Positions 34,429 to 45,516 of a DNA stretch of 64,000 nucleotides are shown piece by piece. The translations under genes and the position numbers were made by a program. The DNA is from Arachnopeziza araneosa (lineage: Eukaryota > Ascomycota > Leotiomycetes > Helotiales > Arachnopezizaceae), in the NCBI GenBank assembly GCA_003988855.1, contig QYAI01000090.1, forward strand, positions 123,179-187,178, given 5' to 3'. How positions within the stretch are numbered: the stretch's first letter is position 1; every line of letters starts with the position of its first letter. Below the pieces are notes generated by a model that saw only the letters and a program-made list of their open reading frames with translations, did not search any database and was not told the origin of the DNA.

Positions 34429-35129
34429 CTAACCTGCTACCGTGAAATAATTCGCCCTGATGGGAGCTCCCAGCGACGCATCCGTGGCAAACGTTGTGAC
34501 ATTGAAATTTAGACGCTTCGAAACCGCTGAGGTCTGGGCAGAGGGAACGGCAAAGCTAGTAGGTTGCTCGAATAGCAACTGGATATATTTATGGGGATGC
34601 GGAGGGGTCTCGGCAGGGGGGCCTGGTGCTAAGTACGAAGCTGGTGTTGTTGCGGTGGATGCTAGAACATGTGTTCCATTAACCGTCTTTCCGTTGGATT
34701 TGAAGCCTTGAAGCATAGCGTGCAGGTTGACACCACGGGATCCGGCTGGTCCTCCAGAGTATTGCGCCGGCCTGAGATGTCAGAAAATCCTTTGAAATGT
34801 AAGAGACTTACACATCAACATCTATAACGAGTTAGCTGAGTTCGGAATTGAAGCGGATGGGAACTTACCCAGCATGATGAACAAGTATGTCCCATTCAAA
34901 GTAACATCAGTGGTGCCAAGCGTTGGTGGAGTCGCGACGGCTACACCGATCAGTTTTATTCCAACTGTGTAGCATCCAGCTTACCTGCTTTGGTCAGCGC
35001 AAGGCCTGGAGTAACCGAAACCGAGCCAAATATGACATCGAGCTTCGCTGTGACTGCCGGGGTAAACCCATCCGGTGTCTGCGCCAACGTGGCGGTAAAC
35101 AAAATGGGAAGCAAACCGAGGAACAACAT
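34429..35129 (-). CDS. Secreted phosphatidylethanolamine-binding protein (PEBP)-like
   Basis: Seen: four exons, 35129-34985, 34940-34869, 34821-34812 (only 10 nt) and 34771-34429, give exactly 189 residues. Introns are 44, 47 and 40 nt with GT-AG ends. The signal peptide is MLFLGLLPILFTATLAQ. The core contains VTLNGTYLFIMLDVDVPAQY, where the tiny exon provides the D-x-D part of the ligand pocket. It then has GSRGVNLHAMLQGF and PPHPHKYIQLLFEQP, matching the PEBP PPxGxHRY block in position. Family knowledge: PEBP proteins (PF01161) bind anionic ligands and lipids; fungi have secreted members. Inference: an extracellular or wall-located ligand-binding protein. Confidence 0.85.
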
Positions 35130-36291
35130 TTTGCAGGAGGGAAGAACAAAAATTTACCAATTCCAACGTGGGCAGCGGAACATTTTATGTTTGATGAAGT
35201 GATTCCGTCATCTGGAAATTTTTCGATCTCATTAACTACCGATGGAAATGACCCAGTTTCAGGCTTTAATATCCTCGACCAAACAGAACGAAACTCGAAG
35301 CATAAACGTGCCAGAGGACACAAATGATTAATGACACAGATCCATGATGGATGAATTCGGTAGTTTTTTCCTATGGAGACTGTCGTCTACCCCGCAAATT
35401 CCAGGTTAGGGGTTAGGATAAACCCGAATATATCAATCAAATCTTGGATATTGCACGTTGCGGCTGAACTCGAGTCTAACCATCTAAGATATATCGCCAA
35501 AGAGGGGATTAGAAAGTTTAGAAAAGCAGAATATGGCTGTGGTAAGACTATAGCAACACAGAGGCCAACTACAAGAGACTTGTAGCGAAGTTTTGTGTCG
35601 AAACAACTTTATTTTGACTCGACCTACTCCGACTTTGGTTGGCTGACATGTGACTGCAACCTGAGCAGAGAACGAAGCGAGGTGAAGCGAGGGTAAATAA
35701 CGACCGAATAGAGCGGTAACGCTATCCAGCTTTATTTAAATCAAATTTGCTTACCGATCCATTTTCCTCTTTGAGCGATGGTCATGGTCACGTGCCGCAC
35801 GTGACCTAACACGTGCCCTCATATAGAGCTTTTTAAGGGTATCCAACCTACTGTCAGATATGCTAGTCTTTAGCTCAGTTGATGTACGTTGCGATCCTCA
35901 ACTCGTACATTACAAGATTGGCGTATATCAGCTATGCTTACATAGAATTAAAAAAAGCCTGCCCCATTTTTGGAGCTTTTCCTTTCGTACAACTTGGCTG
36001 TTTCAAAAGTCATGTTCTGATGTACCGACTCGCTCTAGCTAAATTTCACCGCGTCACCTCGGTATCTTAAGCCAATACAAGGTGTGCCAAGAGGCGGTAG
36101 ACTGCATAAGGTTACTCCTACAAGGATTTACGGTAATGGGCGCGGGGTAGATTTCCCCAGAGCAGACGTATTGGGCTCCGAGTTTCTGGGTCGAGATTTA
36201 TAAGTAGCTCACTGCTAACAACGTCGTTCTTGTCCTCCTCCCACTTCCGATTTTCCCTCTTTCATATTCGCTGTGAATTATCCTATGGGCA
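35130..36291. other. Intergenic region, divergent promoters
   Basis: This separates the minus-strand PEBP gene and the plus-strand monooxygenase. E-box-like CACGTG motifs cluster at about 35790-35815, three within 30 bp. No gene supported. Confidence 0.4.
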
Positions 36292-38235
36292 ATGGCGGAG
36301 CTCGATGTTAATGGGATATCTGCCGCTGCAGTTGCAGACATCGAAGCCAGGTACAATACTGAACGTGATAAACGCTTGCAAGAGCGCCCTCAAGGCGAAG
36401 CCCAATCCATCGACCTGACGACGTCGGAAAAGTTCAAGCATTTACAAGATGACCCGTGGATCAAGCCTGGCGAGCACACCTCTCTCCCGGAGACCATTGA
36501 CATTTCCAAACCAATCAAGTACCTGATTATCGGTGCTGGTTATAGTGGGCTCCTCTTCGCGGTGCGTCTCCTTGATGCGGGCGCGAAACTGGAAGACTTG
36601 GTCATTGTTGATACCGCCGGAGGCTATGGAGGAGTGTGGTACTGGAACCGCTACCCAGGGCTCATGTGCGATGTAGAGAGCTACATCTACATGCCATTGT
36701 TGGAGGAGACGGGATATATGCCCAAGCATAAATACTCCTACGGCCCCGAGCTAAGAGGACAGGCAAACAGGATTGCAGACCAATGGAACTTGAGAGGTCG
36801 AACGATATTCAGGCAGCAGACCAAGCGAATGAACTGGGACTCTGGACAAAACCAATGGATTGTCGAGACCCAATTTGCAGGAGACCAACGGGATCTTGAC
36901 CTTCAATTACACGTTCAATATGTCCTTCTGGCCGGTGGGCAAGCCACACGCCCTAAAATCCCTGTCGTCGAAGGCTTTGATACTTTCAAGGGTCGCATTT
37001 TCCACACATCGCGATGGGACTACGAATACACGGGTGGGTCCAACGGCGAAGTGAAGCCGGAAATGATCAAGCTCAAGGATAAGACTGTTGGCATCATTGG
37101 CACTGGAGCAACGGCTGTACAGGCGATTCCAGAACTTGCAAAATATGCAAAGCAACTCTTCGTCGTTCAACGAACGCCATCATCCATTGACGTGCGCAAC
37201 CAACGCGAAACGAGCTCCGAGGAATGGAAGAAGATTACGGGCAAGAAAGGCTGGTGGTGGGATCGCAATGTCAACTTTGCGGAAATCCTGCATCGGACGC
37301 AACCGCCGCCTGCTGTGAATATGGTCTCTGATAACTGGGTTCTGGGGAACCCGTCGTACTGCACAGCATGGGGATACGACAATATTGTCACTCCGGATCA
37401 GGTTTCCGAATATGTTGAGAGGCTTCATATGGATGACATACCGCGAGCTGAGCGTGTTCGTAAACGTGTTGATGGGGTTGTCAAGGACAAGGAGACGGCC
37501 CAAAATCTCAAGCATTGGTATCCCACGTGGTGCAAGCGCCCATGTTTCCATGATGATTTCCTCCCTGCTTTCAACAAACCCAACGTCACCCTCATCGACA
37601 CTGATGGACATGGCGTCGACCGAATCACAGAAAAGGGCGTGGTAGTCAATGGCACTGAATACGAGCTCGACCTCCTGATTCTCGGCACCGGGTACAAGGT
37701 ACTTGGAGGCTCCACCAACATGAGTCCTGCCTTACGTTTTGGCATCACCATCACCGGCAAGGACGGCCTTGACATGGACGCCGAATACCAGAAAGAAATC
37801 AGCACGCTGCACGGTCTCTGCCGCGCCGGCTTCCCGAATCTGTTCTTCGCAGGCGCCTCACAAGCCAGTCTCACGGCCAACCAGATCATGAGTATGGACA
37901 CCTTCGCCAGGCACATTGGGTACATGATCATGGAAGGGCAGCGCCAGGCGGGCACTGCCGGCGCCATCATCGAGCCGACCAAGGCGGCGCAGGACGACTG
38001 GGGCGACCAGGTTGCAGCGGTGGCACTGGGCATGAGCGGTATGGGGGGCTGCACGCCCAATTACTTCAATTTGGAAGGCGAGATTGATAGGTTGCTTAGT
38101 CAAGGGCCAGAGGTGCAAGCCCAGATGATGAGAGGCCAGATTTGGGGAAGAGGCATCAATCATTACATAGAGGTGCTGGACAAATGGAAGAGTGACGGCG
38201 GCTTGAGAGGATTGGATATCAAGGCTGCGGTTTGA
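36292..38235 (+). CDS. Baeyer-Villiger-type flavin monooxygenase
   Basis: Seen: an intronless frame of 647 residues. The FAD Rossmann motif GAGYSG is at residues 81-86, followed by GYGGVWYWNRYPGLMCDVES. The type I Baeyer-Villiger fingerprint FKGRIFHTSRWD is at 232-243, and the NADPH motif GTGATA is at 270-275. The length suits single-component enzymes with an N-terminal extension of about 75 residues. Family knowledge: type I Baeyer-Villiger monooxygenases insert oxygen next to a ketone, giving esters or lactones, using NADPH and FAD. Inference: oxidation of a cyclic or steroid-like ketone; the substrate cannot be told. No hydrolase lies directly beside it, the nearest being 4.5 kb upstream. 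Confidence 0.95.
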   Translation: MAELDVNGISAAAVADIEARYNTERDKRLQERPQGEAQSIDLTTSEKFKHLQDDPWIKPGEHTSLPETIDISKPIKYLIIGAGYSGLLFAVRLLDAGAKLEDLVIVDTAGGYGGVWYWNRYPGLMCDVESYIYMPLLEETGYMPKHKYSYGPELRGQANRIADQWNLRGRTIFRQQTKRMNWDSGQNQWIVETQFAGDQRDLDLQLHVQYVLLAGGQATRPKIPVVEGFDTFKGRIFHTSRWDYEYTGGSNGEVKPEMIKLKDKTVGIIGTGATAVQAIPELAKYAKQLFVVQRTPSSIDVRNQRETSSEEWKKITGKKGWWWDRNVNFAEILHRTQPPPAVNMVSDNWVLGNPSYCTAWGYDNIVTPDQVSEYVERLHMDDIPRAERVRKRVDGVVKDKETAQNLKHWYPTWCKRPCFHDDFLPAFNKPNVTLIDTDGHGVDRITEKGVVVNGTEYELDLLILGTGYKVLGGSTNMSPALRFGITITGKDGLDMDAEYQKEISTLHGLCRAGFPNLFFAGASQASLTANQIMSMDTFARHIGYMIMEGQRQAGTAGAIIEPTKAAQDDWGDQVAAVALGMSGMGGCTPNYFNLEGEIDRLLSQGPEVQAQMMRGQIWGRGINHYIEVLDKWKSDGGLRGLDIKAAV

Positions 38236-38899
38236 CCGCTGGTTGACCACCAGATTCATGTCACAAAATCAATGGAGCTGGAATAGGGCTAGCTATTAGC
38301 AGAACCATGTTACGCTTGATCTGTCCCCACTCTCTTTTTCAAAGCTCCTATTAAACAGCAAACTCTTTCCTCCATTGCGGTTCGGATATTTTGATTCTCA
38401 AAATTCCAGTGTATAAATTCAATTTCGTCAAGTTCAAGCCAACGACACTAGTTCTTGTTTTTTTTTTTTAAAAAAAAAACCCCCCTCCCCGTGATCGAGC
38501 GCAAGTGACAAAATCTGACTCCGAATTCCATTTTACCTTTGACAGGCCAAATAGCCCACTTCGCACGCACTTCCCATCAGAGAGCAAACCTGAGATTGAG
38601 TCCATAACCAAATCTCGTTACTATCCACAAAGAGCATACCACCTATGTATAGATAAAATGCACGCTACCTTTGTCCTTCGCTCACGGAAGTATTTCTGAG
38701 AGTTTGTGAAATTGCCGCGGAGGATATAGCAAAGGGCGGCCAGAGTAATAAACCACAATCCTGACCTTTGCACCGTTCCTCAGGACTCCAGCAATTAGAT
38801 CTTCGCACTTCCTCAAAGGAAAGGAACTACCGGACGCTTTATTATAGGATCAATAAGATCTTGAGAGATGTTGACCGTGGGCAGGTGGTAAGCTACCTA
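38236..38899. other. Intergenic region with T/A/C homopolymer run
   Basis: A run of about 12 T, 10 A and 6 C lies near 38458-38486, a likely slippage or assembly-sensitive site. No gene supported. Confidence 0.35.
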
Positions 38900-40215
38900 T
38901 CGAAGCAGGGCTTTGAGTACGGCCTGGTAGCTATGCCTTGAATTGTCTTCCCTTGAGCAATAGTAATACGCGAAGCATTGATCAGGATATAGAGAAGACC
39001 TTTCGAGGTACCACTTGATGATTCGCGCTCTATATCTTCAGCTTGGCTCTTGATATTTAATGTTACGATTTACAAGAGTGTGGTTTTTCCGGTACCAACT
39101 TCGAATATTAATCTCTCGATAGCTAGGACAAAGATGCTACACACTCACCAGAACCACTGATCCATAATACCTTGGAGGCTTCAGTTGACCATTTCTTGAA
39201 TTCATTCATGTTTAAAAGCCATTGACCGCAGCTGTGATACTTGTCGAGCTGAGTTTTGAGAACGATGTCATCATGAACACCTTCTGGCTGCTGTCCTGAT
39301 ATCCAATCTTTCACGTTTTTATGCCGCTCAATTCTTATCTTACACACATCGAATTCGGATTGACATATTGAATGACAAGAGTTTATGTAAAATTTCCAGC
39401 GGTTGGCTGTAGCCGAGGCTGACAGAAATTGAACTAAGATTTGTAAGTGATAGATGACTTGTAACTCGATCAAAACATACCAAAGCCGCCATAAGAGCAC
39501 CAGCCGAAGAGATAAACTTCCAGCCTCAAAATAGCGGTGTAGAGCTTAGCCAACCGCTCTTCTAGAGATTTAAAATTGTTGAAAGTAGCATCCGTACCAC
39601 TTCTCAAAAACAGACACTCCACATTCGTCCAGTACACAATTTTGGAAGTCACCTCTGCTAGATTTCTTGTGATGTCCCTAAGCAGCACTGAATCATTTAT
39701 GCAGGCCTGTTCAAGATTAGTTGCGGTCCTCTGGTTTATTTTGATCAGAAAATCGCTTTTAAAATAACACAAAATCCCTTCACGACAACTGGGGCAGCTT
39801 TAGTGGGATCAAAGCTTGGAGCTGCAGCTGTAATGTCCTTGAATTGAAGAATCCACTTAATGGCTCCTTCAACAGGGAGAGATACTCCCTTATTTTGTCG
39901 CTTTTTGGCCGTCACCAGTTCAATCAGATTAGCTGGAGTGCTGCTGTCGTGGCCTTTAATTTCCGCCGGCGTCTTATACTCTTCGGGGTTTTTCCCTGGA
40001 GACATTGAGCGGCTTTTGCCCAAGAAGGTAGCTTTGTCGCGTTTGCGGCCTCAGGTTGGTTTGCTTTTGATGGGTTGACTGTTGGCAATCCATGCTCTGA
40101 GCCTGCAGTACGAATTGGCTCCGATCTCAAATGTAAAGGCACTTCTGCTACCCCTGTCTTATTTCCAGCAGCGTTTTGGGGGGCGGAATCTACACTAGAG
40201 GAGACGAAATCTGCA
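38900..40215 (-). pseudogene. NLR-like STAND gene truncated after its P-loop
   Basis: Seen: reading from about 40215 down, the pieces are a Ser-rich start, SWAKAAQCL, SPGKNPEEYKTPAEIKG, VEGAIKWILQFKDITAAAP, SFDPTKAAPVVVKGFCVILK, KSLEERLAKLYTAILRLEVY and NVKDWISGQQPE, ending in KVLWISGS. A 5' splice site follows (GTGAGT at about 39150), and the next exon gives VGTGKTTLL and then a TAA near 39068. Frames change near 40003 and between 39770 and 39480, the second probably an intron. Family knowledge: this is the standard N-terminal half of fungal NACHT/ankyrin NLRs, with the P-loop just after it. Everything from Walker B onward is missing. Inference: a truncated receptor gene. Confidence 0.7.
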
Positions 40216-40751
40216 CTGGAGGAGACTGAATAGGCTGCTCATGGAAAGAGATCCACAATATCTTTGGAAGGAAGATGTCAACCTAAACACACAGTATCTG
40301 CTGAGCACGGAAACAGGCTCAAAAAGGAGGAGGGGACCTTGAGCACTTGTCCAACGTTGCAACATCTTAGATCCATCACTCTGGGACCGTAAAGTTGATG
40401 AATCACCCGTTAACAGAAGAGCCTGGGTGCTAAAAGAGAGGTTGCTAGCACCTAGGATGCTTCATTTCTGTGATGACTAGATCGCTTGGGAATGATGCGA
40501 ACTCAACGTTTCCGAGAGCTCTGAATCTTTCATCACTACTGCAGGCAACTACTATATCCAACTTTCAAGTGGAGAAATCTAATTTTGGCGGTATATTGGA
40601 GGCTCTGTTGTCCCATTACCAAAAGTTCGTAATATATCCGAAGCGGGGTTGTAACATCTCCGAAAGCGGACGCCGGGTCATAATCACATTTTACACAACA
40701 CCAACGGCCTCGTCGAAGAAAATCAAAGAACTATACAGGAACTCGGTCAGC
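40216..40751. other. Intergenic region
   Basis: A 25-bp imperfect tandem repeat (GGAGGAGACTGAA-like units) lies near 40185-40235. The open frame starting at 40470 runs into the next gene's first exon in the same frame, but its upstream part has no recognisable domain. Confidence 0.35.
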
Positions 40752-41394
40752 ATGGAATCCCCAACTTTTAAGCCTGTGGCTCAACCTTCTTCTGATGTAC
40801 GACTAAAAGTCCTGCCAAACTACCCCACCATTTACAGATTGCTTACACCATCCATCGCAGCTCGGAACGATTCTTGCAACTGAAGCCGCACTGGAAGTCC
40901 CCTCCTTCACGCTGACGCACGCCTGGAATCTAGGAAACGCCCTCCGCACCCGCCTGCTGCTCTCGCCCAAGCCCGTGATCATCACCATCCTGGCGCCCTC
41001 CCCCTTCCCGCAGGCGCGCCTCCTGTTCCACACCATCACGCCGCGGCACGCCGGCTCGCTCCCCGAGAAGGTCACGGCGCCGGACAACGACGTCTGGGTC
41101 GCGCGCAAGACGAAGACGGTGCTGCGGTTCGGCGTCAGCTCGTATTACATGGGCGTCAGGTTCGGGTCCATGTTGTCGGGTGGGCTGGACGAGCGTGCTT
41201 TTGCGGTCAAGTTTGGGTTGAGTCCAGAGGAGGCTTCTGAGTATGCGATTCATGGTGGAGCCGTCCCGGTGCGGGTGAAGGATGTGGAGGGAGTTGTGGC
41301 GGTCGTGGTGGTGAGTGGGTTGAAGCAGGAGGAGGACCATGCGGTTGTGGTAGAGGTCATGCAGGAGTGGATAAAAACGGAATGGAAGAATTAA
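40752..41394 (+). CDS. HbpS/UPF0303-family protein (YBR137W-like)
   Basis: Seen: two exons, 40752-40796 and 40861-41394, with a 64-nt intron (GTACGA...TCGCAG), give 192 residues. After the splice the protein reads DLGTILATEAAL, FTLTHAWNLGNALRTRLL, NDVWVARKTKTVLRFGVSSY, SEYAIHGGAVPVRV and VVAVVVVSGLKQEEDHAVV. The last block is the signature of the family. Family knowledge: PF03928 (HbpS-like; UPF0303), including yeast YBR137W, which is linked to tail-anchored protein delivery; bacterial relatives bind haem. Inference: a small cytosolic oligomeric protein. A longer first exon using the ATG at 40470 is possible in frame, but family length favours the start chosen. Confidence 0.85.
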
Positions 41395-42546
41395 CTAATT
41401 ACTAGAAATATGTAGTCAAGAATTCTCTTACTCTAGTTCTCTTCCCAAGTGTTAGAAGGAAACTCTTACTCCAGTACTCTTACCAAGTACAACTAGAAGC
41501 TACTATACCTCCTCTACCCTTTATCCTCGAATTAAAAATCTGGAATCCTGCTTCCAACTTTATTCGATATCTACTGTGGAACTAATCGGCATGTATAACG
41601 CAAAAGATACAAGCACAGAAATGGAAGTATATATTTCTCCGCGATTATAGACCTACCTATCCAATCAACCTCTACATACAACTCGTATGTTCTTAACGTA
41701 CAATCTCGAGCTGAAATCTGTAGTCGAAGCGATGAATCTCTTCTGTAGCACTTCAAGTGACGCAGCAGATACCTTGAATAGCATAACTTAAGTGTCTTTA
41801 CCTCATGGATAACACGTGACTAAACCTACTTTCAGTTAAGTCTACGTGTATGATGGGAGTGAACACCAACCCCAGGTTGATACCCTACTTATTGTTGGTG
41901 GCTAGAGCGATGTAAAGATGTCTCAATTGCCGTCTTCGTCAGCCAGACATCTCTCTCGTCTGGTCTAATTTCACGTGACTCGGTGGGCTGTCCGGAGTCG
42001 AGAACCGTGGGTATTTCCTTCAGACCCTTTTCTGATATGGAACAAGTGGTTAGAAGAGTCCCTCTTCTAGTTTTGCATATCGAGTGATCTTTTTTTGTTG
42101 ATGCTGTAGTACCTCTAATTGCGGTAGGGTCGTGCAAGTGATGCCGGCAATTCCTCGGCTCGCACCAAACATCTCGATCCTCGTTGACAACTTCGACTGT
42201 AGCAATTGTGGGAGGAGTTTTGGCGCTCGTATCTTTGATGCTATCCAGCCTCTGGAGATTCACTCTTTTGCGTTGGAGTTCTGGCTTCATTCCTACCAAG
42301 TTCTGCGCGGTACCACTAGTGGGATGTAGCACAGCCCCTCAAGTGAAGTGTTGGCGGCATTCAGTCTGGCGCCTTGCTCCTCTCACACAACATTGACCTC
42401 CAAATTCAAGATGCATTTCGGCTGATAGGAGGTCCAAAGGCCATCCAATCCACAGTATCAGCTGTAGGCCATCCTTCTGCTCCTATGCATGCCTCAACGA
42501 GTAGTCCAGACAACAGCACCGACATCGCTTCACAGCCTTGCCGCCA
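41395..42546. other. Intergenic region
   Basis: AT-rich first half, then overlapping short frames (41889-42332 minus, 42132-42396 plus) without recognisable domains. An in-frame TAG at 42502 limits the kinase start. Confidence 0.35.
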
Positions 42547-44455
42547 ATGTCATCCTCTTACCTGTCCGATTTCGAGCACACAAAGCTCAATGCGCGAGTA
42601 CACCCGGGCTATGTCGTCGAGACGCACTATGTATCGAATCAATACAGTGGCCAGCGCAGGGTCCGCGAAGAAAAGACGTGGAAGGTTGATCGAGTGTTAG
42701 GGAAGGGCGGCTCTGGCGAGGTACGACTCGAGATCCACATGGAAGAGAACAAGCGGCGGGCGGTTAAGAGGATATGGGCAACCGGTTCCACCCTGAAGAA
42801 AGAATATCAATGGGAGTTAAGAGCTTTGCTTGAGTTCTCGAAGCCTAAATACAAAGAGGCGGCTGCCTTTGTCGAATTTCTCGGGTGGTTCGAGGACCAT
42901 GACAGCGTCTACCTTGCCATGGAGTTTGTTCCTCTAGGAGATCTAGAGGCCAATCTTACTCTCCGCTCAGGAAAGTTGCCCGAGTCAGAGATAAGGGATA
43001 TCGCAGTTCAGATCTTGGAGGCTCTAAAGATTATGCATCTCGAAAGATTCGTCCACAGGGACCTAAAACCTAAAGTAAGCGCCCCCTCAGATCAATATCA
43101 TTCCTTCCTAGACTGATCGGCGTCTAGAATGTCCTTGTATGTCGTGGAGCGCCAACCTGGTGGATTAAACTCACGGATTTTGGCCTCAGCAAGCAGAGGT
43201 CAGAAGAAACAGCTTTCCGAACTCATGCTGGGACAAGAGCATATATGGCTCCAGAACTACTGGGGTTCGTTCCTCTGATTGACCCTCGCAACGTCGAGTA
43301 CACGGAAGCCATCGACCTTTGGGCGTTAGGATGTATAGTATATCGCCTCGCAATGGGTGTGGTTCCCTTCCCGCCGGGTCTGACTCTCGTCAAATACTGC
43401 GAGAATACATCGACATTCCCTTTCTATCAAGTGCCCCTGAGCGACTTTGGACTGGAATCTCTCCGAGAACTCTTAACTCCCCATCCAGCCCGAAGAATAA
43501 GTGCCAAGGCAGCCCTGACCAGAACGTGGGCTAGTCTAGGTTAGTGCCTTTCTCATTAGCGGACACAGAATTCTGACAACTGGTGTTTCTAGATTTTAGA
43601 GTGCTAAACGCAGTCAGTCAAGGCGTCGGTACGGTCCAAAACCTGGAAGCCAACCATCGGTCTGTCACATATGAAGGCTATGACACAAATACCCATCCCG
43701 GGCTTCGAACCCCACAATTTCCGTACGCCAAACATGCACCAACAATGGAGCTTCAGCAAGCTTCAGCGTCGTACATTCCCCAAGGCGTTAGCCGCGGACT
43801 TGGTACCTACAACGGCACTTATTCCCACGTGACTCCTCTTGAAACGTACCGCAGATCGCCTGTTCACTTGGACCCAGTGACAACCAAGCCCAATTTAGAA
43901 AGGCTGTCGTTTGGCCAGATGGCCCTGCGCTATTCACCTCAATTGAATCCCCAGACCCCCGAGTGGCACCTTGGCCCAAACTCTCCTAATTTACCTTATT
44001 ATCAAAATGTTGCACAACCCATGGGATATCCATACCAAGGAATGCAAGGTGGATATAGTAATCTGCCTGCAATTAGAAGAAAGCTTTGGCGTTCATTGCT
44101 TGGATGGAAACCGGTCCCGAATTCGAAAAGACCGTCTCTGCAAGGCAAATTTAATGCTTTAGAACAGATCAGGTCGTTAAAACCTTTCGGGACAAAGAGC
44201 TGGAATCGCACGGGTGGCATCAAACCAGCTTGGGATATGAACCCATTATGGAAGGCGCAGAGCGGAGACGAGAAACCTGACTCTGCAATGAGGCTGACTT
44301 ATACTCAACTTTTCGAAATCGTTTCTTCCCCTGCTGTTTTACAACCAAGTTCTTCGAACGAATACCCGCAAATGCACCAACAACAGGGGCTCCCGATTCG
44401 AACTGCAAAAGGTCCTCGTCAAATAAGTTTCCAATGGGATGGGAATGAGGGATAG
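42547..44455 (+). CDS. Serine/threonine protein kinase with long disordered tail
   Basis: Seen: three exons, 42547-43074, 43128-43539 and 43593-44455, with two 53-nt introns, give exactly 600 residues. Kinase landmarks in order: glycine loop GKGGSGEV, the Lys of AVKRI, HRDLKPKN (completed by the first splice), DFGLSKQ, GTRAYMAPE and DLWALGCIVYRLAMG. The second intron lies just after the kinase domain. The remaining 290 residues are Pro/Gln/Tyr/Asn-rich and look disordered. The ATG follows an in-frame stop by 45 bases, so the start is secure. Family knowledge: fungal kinases of this kind are CAMK-like or unclassified. Inference: an active kinase, since all catalytic residues are present; target unknown. 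Confidence 0.9.
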
Positions 44456-45516
44456 TAGTCACACACTATGAACATAGCCAATAGGATTGTTTATGGTCAA
44501 GAACACGATGATATACGTATCAACTTGTGTGGACGGAATATGGATGTATGTCCTGGAGCATACACCTGGATTTAAAATGGAGCTTATTTATTCGCAGGAT
44601 CAAGTATAATTTTAGATTCAATAGATGTAATTGTTTTACACTGCTTCACTCGACTAAACCAACTATCACAAGGTCCAAGCCAAAATAACGCATTTCTTCC
44701 CGACGGCATAAGCCAGCCCGACTTCGAAACATGCTATCTACGGTTGTCTGTTTGGGTCGCTACTGGTACTCTTAACGATATTACCCTTAACTTATGTAAA
44801 GATGTCGAATATGAGGCAGATACAGGCATCAAATAAGGCCAAATGTATTTAGATACTTAGACTAGATAAAGGCATTTCGTAATCTTTCTCTGCTCTCTTC
44901 TGGACGGCAGGATCCTAGTCTAGATATCCCAGGAAAGAGTGTGGTACAGCACAGCCGAACGAACGAAACGTCCCCTAATGGACGTTCAGCGGCCCTAAGT
45001 GTGGTACCGTCCAAAATACTCGATCAAAGTCTTGTTTGCTTCCATGTATCTTTCCATCGATTGTGACAATCTGATTCGTGCACTTTACGTGGTCGTTCTA
45101 ATGGCGTGGGTTAGGGCTCATGACTGGCTTCCCGGGTGTGGTAGCGGGAGCAGCCGCGAGCTAAATGGGTGGCCTACGCACCGAGTTTTCGGGCTCACAC
45201 AGTGAAACTGTCTTGAATAGACGGGAATGTGAATGATCATCCATGGGCAGCGTGCAATTGTATTCCCACACTACCAATTCTATTGGGTTGGGGGTGATGA
45301 AAAGCTGATGGAGGAATTCGGCCAGAGGGACCTCGCTCCATCAGGGTCACGGGGTATATTAACCCCTCCTCAGAGCCTCAGTTTCAAGTCTTTTTCACCC
45401 ATCCATGCAACATAGCATAGTAGCGCTCGTGTGGCTGCTCCTCTTCTGGCCTCATCCTCTACCTCTCCAGCGGTTTTATTAATCAATTGATCTTTGTTCT
45501 TGCCTTGGGTTCAGTA
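44456..45516. other. Intergenic region
   Basis: No supported gene; the short frames at 44999-45205 and 45233-45415 have no motif. Confidence 0.3.

Noticed and set aside
40470..40751. N-terminal extension of the HbpS-like protein
   Set aside because: In frame, but it would make the protein much longer than its family and has no recognisable motif.
42374..42700. 108-residue frame upstream of the kinase as a separate gene
   Set aside because: It overlaps the kinase first exon in another frame and has no domain.
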